A stretch of DNA of 6,020 nucleotides from DASQDT01 sp036380435 (GTDB taxonomy: Bacteria > Acidobacteriota > Blastocatellia > Pyrinomonadales > Pyrinomonadaceae), in NCBI GenBank assembly GCA_036380435.1, contig DASVES010000315.1, positions 1 through 6,020 on the forward strand, given 5' to 3'. Within the stretch, counting starts at the first letter, position 1; each line of letters opens with the position of its first letter. Positions 5,794 through 6,020 of the stretch are shown here, one piece after another. The translations under genes and the position numbers were made by a program. The notes under the pieces are model-generated. The model made no database searches, was not told the DNA's origin, and saw only the letters and a list, made by a program, of their open reading frames with translations.

Positions 5794-6020
5794 TGGAGAA
5801 AAGACGGATTGAGAGTTTTGAAGACCTAATGGTGTGGCAGCGTGGGATTGAGCTGGTCAAGCAGGTGTACCTGCAAACTAGCGCCGGCGCTTTCAGCAGA
5901 GATTTTGGTTTGCGCGATCAGATTCGACGTGCCGCAGTCTCGATTCCGACTAACATCGCCGAGGGCTTTGAGCGGTCTTCGCGCAAAGAATACTTGTTGT
6001 TCCTCAATATCGCTAAAGGG
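5793..6020 (+). CDS. Four-helix-bundle protein, 23S rRNA intervening-sequence (S23/IVP) family, partial
   Basis: The first 76 residues are present and the gene runs off the right edge. The opening ESFEDLMVWQRGIELVKQVY (7-26) and the block LRDQIRRAAVSIPTNIAEGF (42-61), followed by ERSSRKEYLLFLNIAKG (62-76), are the hallmark of this family (about 115-125 residues in full). Members form pentameric four-helix bundles. They were first found in insertions within 23S rRNA genes, but stand-alone copies are common and mostly of unknown function. The Avd protein of diversity-generating retroelements shares the fold. Compared with its neighbours this gene is clearly lower in GC and uses AGA, CTA, ACT, ATT and TTG codons freely, suggesting separate ancestry. 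The start follows a G-rich repeat by two bases. No rRNA sequence is visible here, so this is not an rRNA insertion. Confidence 0.93.
   Translation, partial: MEKRRIESFEDLMVWQRGIELVKQVYLQTSAGAFSRDFGLRDQIRRAAVSIPTNIAEGFERSSRKEYLLFLNIAKG

Overview
This 6 kb window comes from a high-GC bacterial chromosome. All complete genes lie on the + strand and prefer G or C at codon third positions. The combination of an NtrC-type two-component system, heptad-repeat spacers and a 23S-IVP-type four-helix-bundle gene would suit Acidobacteriota (Blastocatellia-like) or a similar environmental lineage. That placement is a guess from style and rests on no marker gene.

Layout. Positions 1-561 hold no gene I can defend, only one clean short palindrome (153-171) and a GC-rich hairpin (493-514). 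Next come two overlapping genes for unrecognised membrane proteins. The first (562-1401) has two N-terminal membrane helices and a long helical soluble part. The second (1367-2023) has about five membrane helices, and its Shine-Dalgarno lies inside the end of the first. A 112-bp inverted repeat built from GTGAGCA-type heptads (2024-2135) fills almost the whole gap to the next gene. It starts on the base after one stop codon and ends six bases before the next start codon.

The core of the window is a compact signalling operon: a multi-pass membrane histidine kinase (2142-3920), a small SRPBCC/START-fold protein (3923-4405), and an NtrC-family sigma-54-dependent response regulator (4402-5760). 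The gaps are 2 bp and then a 4-bp ATGA overlap. The likely scheme is that the kinase senses a membrane-associated or internal cue, phosphorylates D55 of the regulator, and the regulator drives sigma-54 promoters located outside this window. The SRPBCC protein may bind a hydrophobic ligand or act as an accessory factor, but its role is unproven.

After the regulator a G-rich, purine-only-like spacer with potential to form a G-quadruplex leads directly into a 23S rRNA-intervening-sequence-type four-helix-bundle gene (from 5793, cut by the window edge). Its base composition and codon use differ clearly from the neighbours, which suggests a separate origin. The best candidates for something new are the SRPBCC-containing two-component cassette and the heptad hairpin that occupies the kinase's ribosome-binding region.
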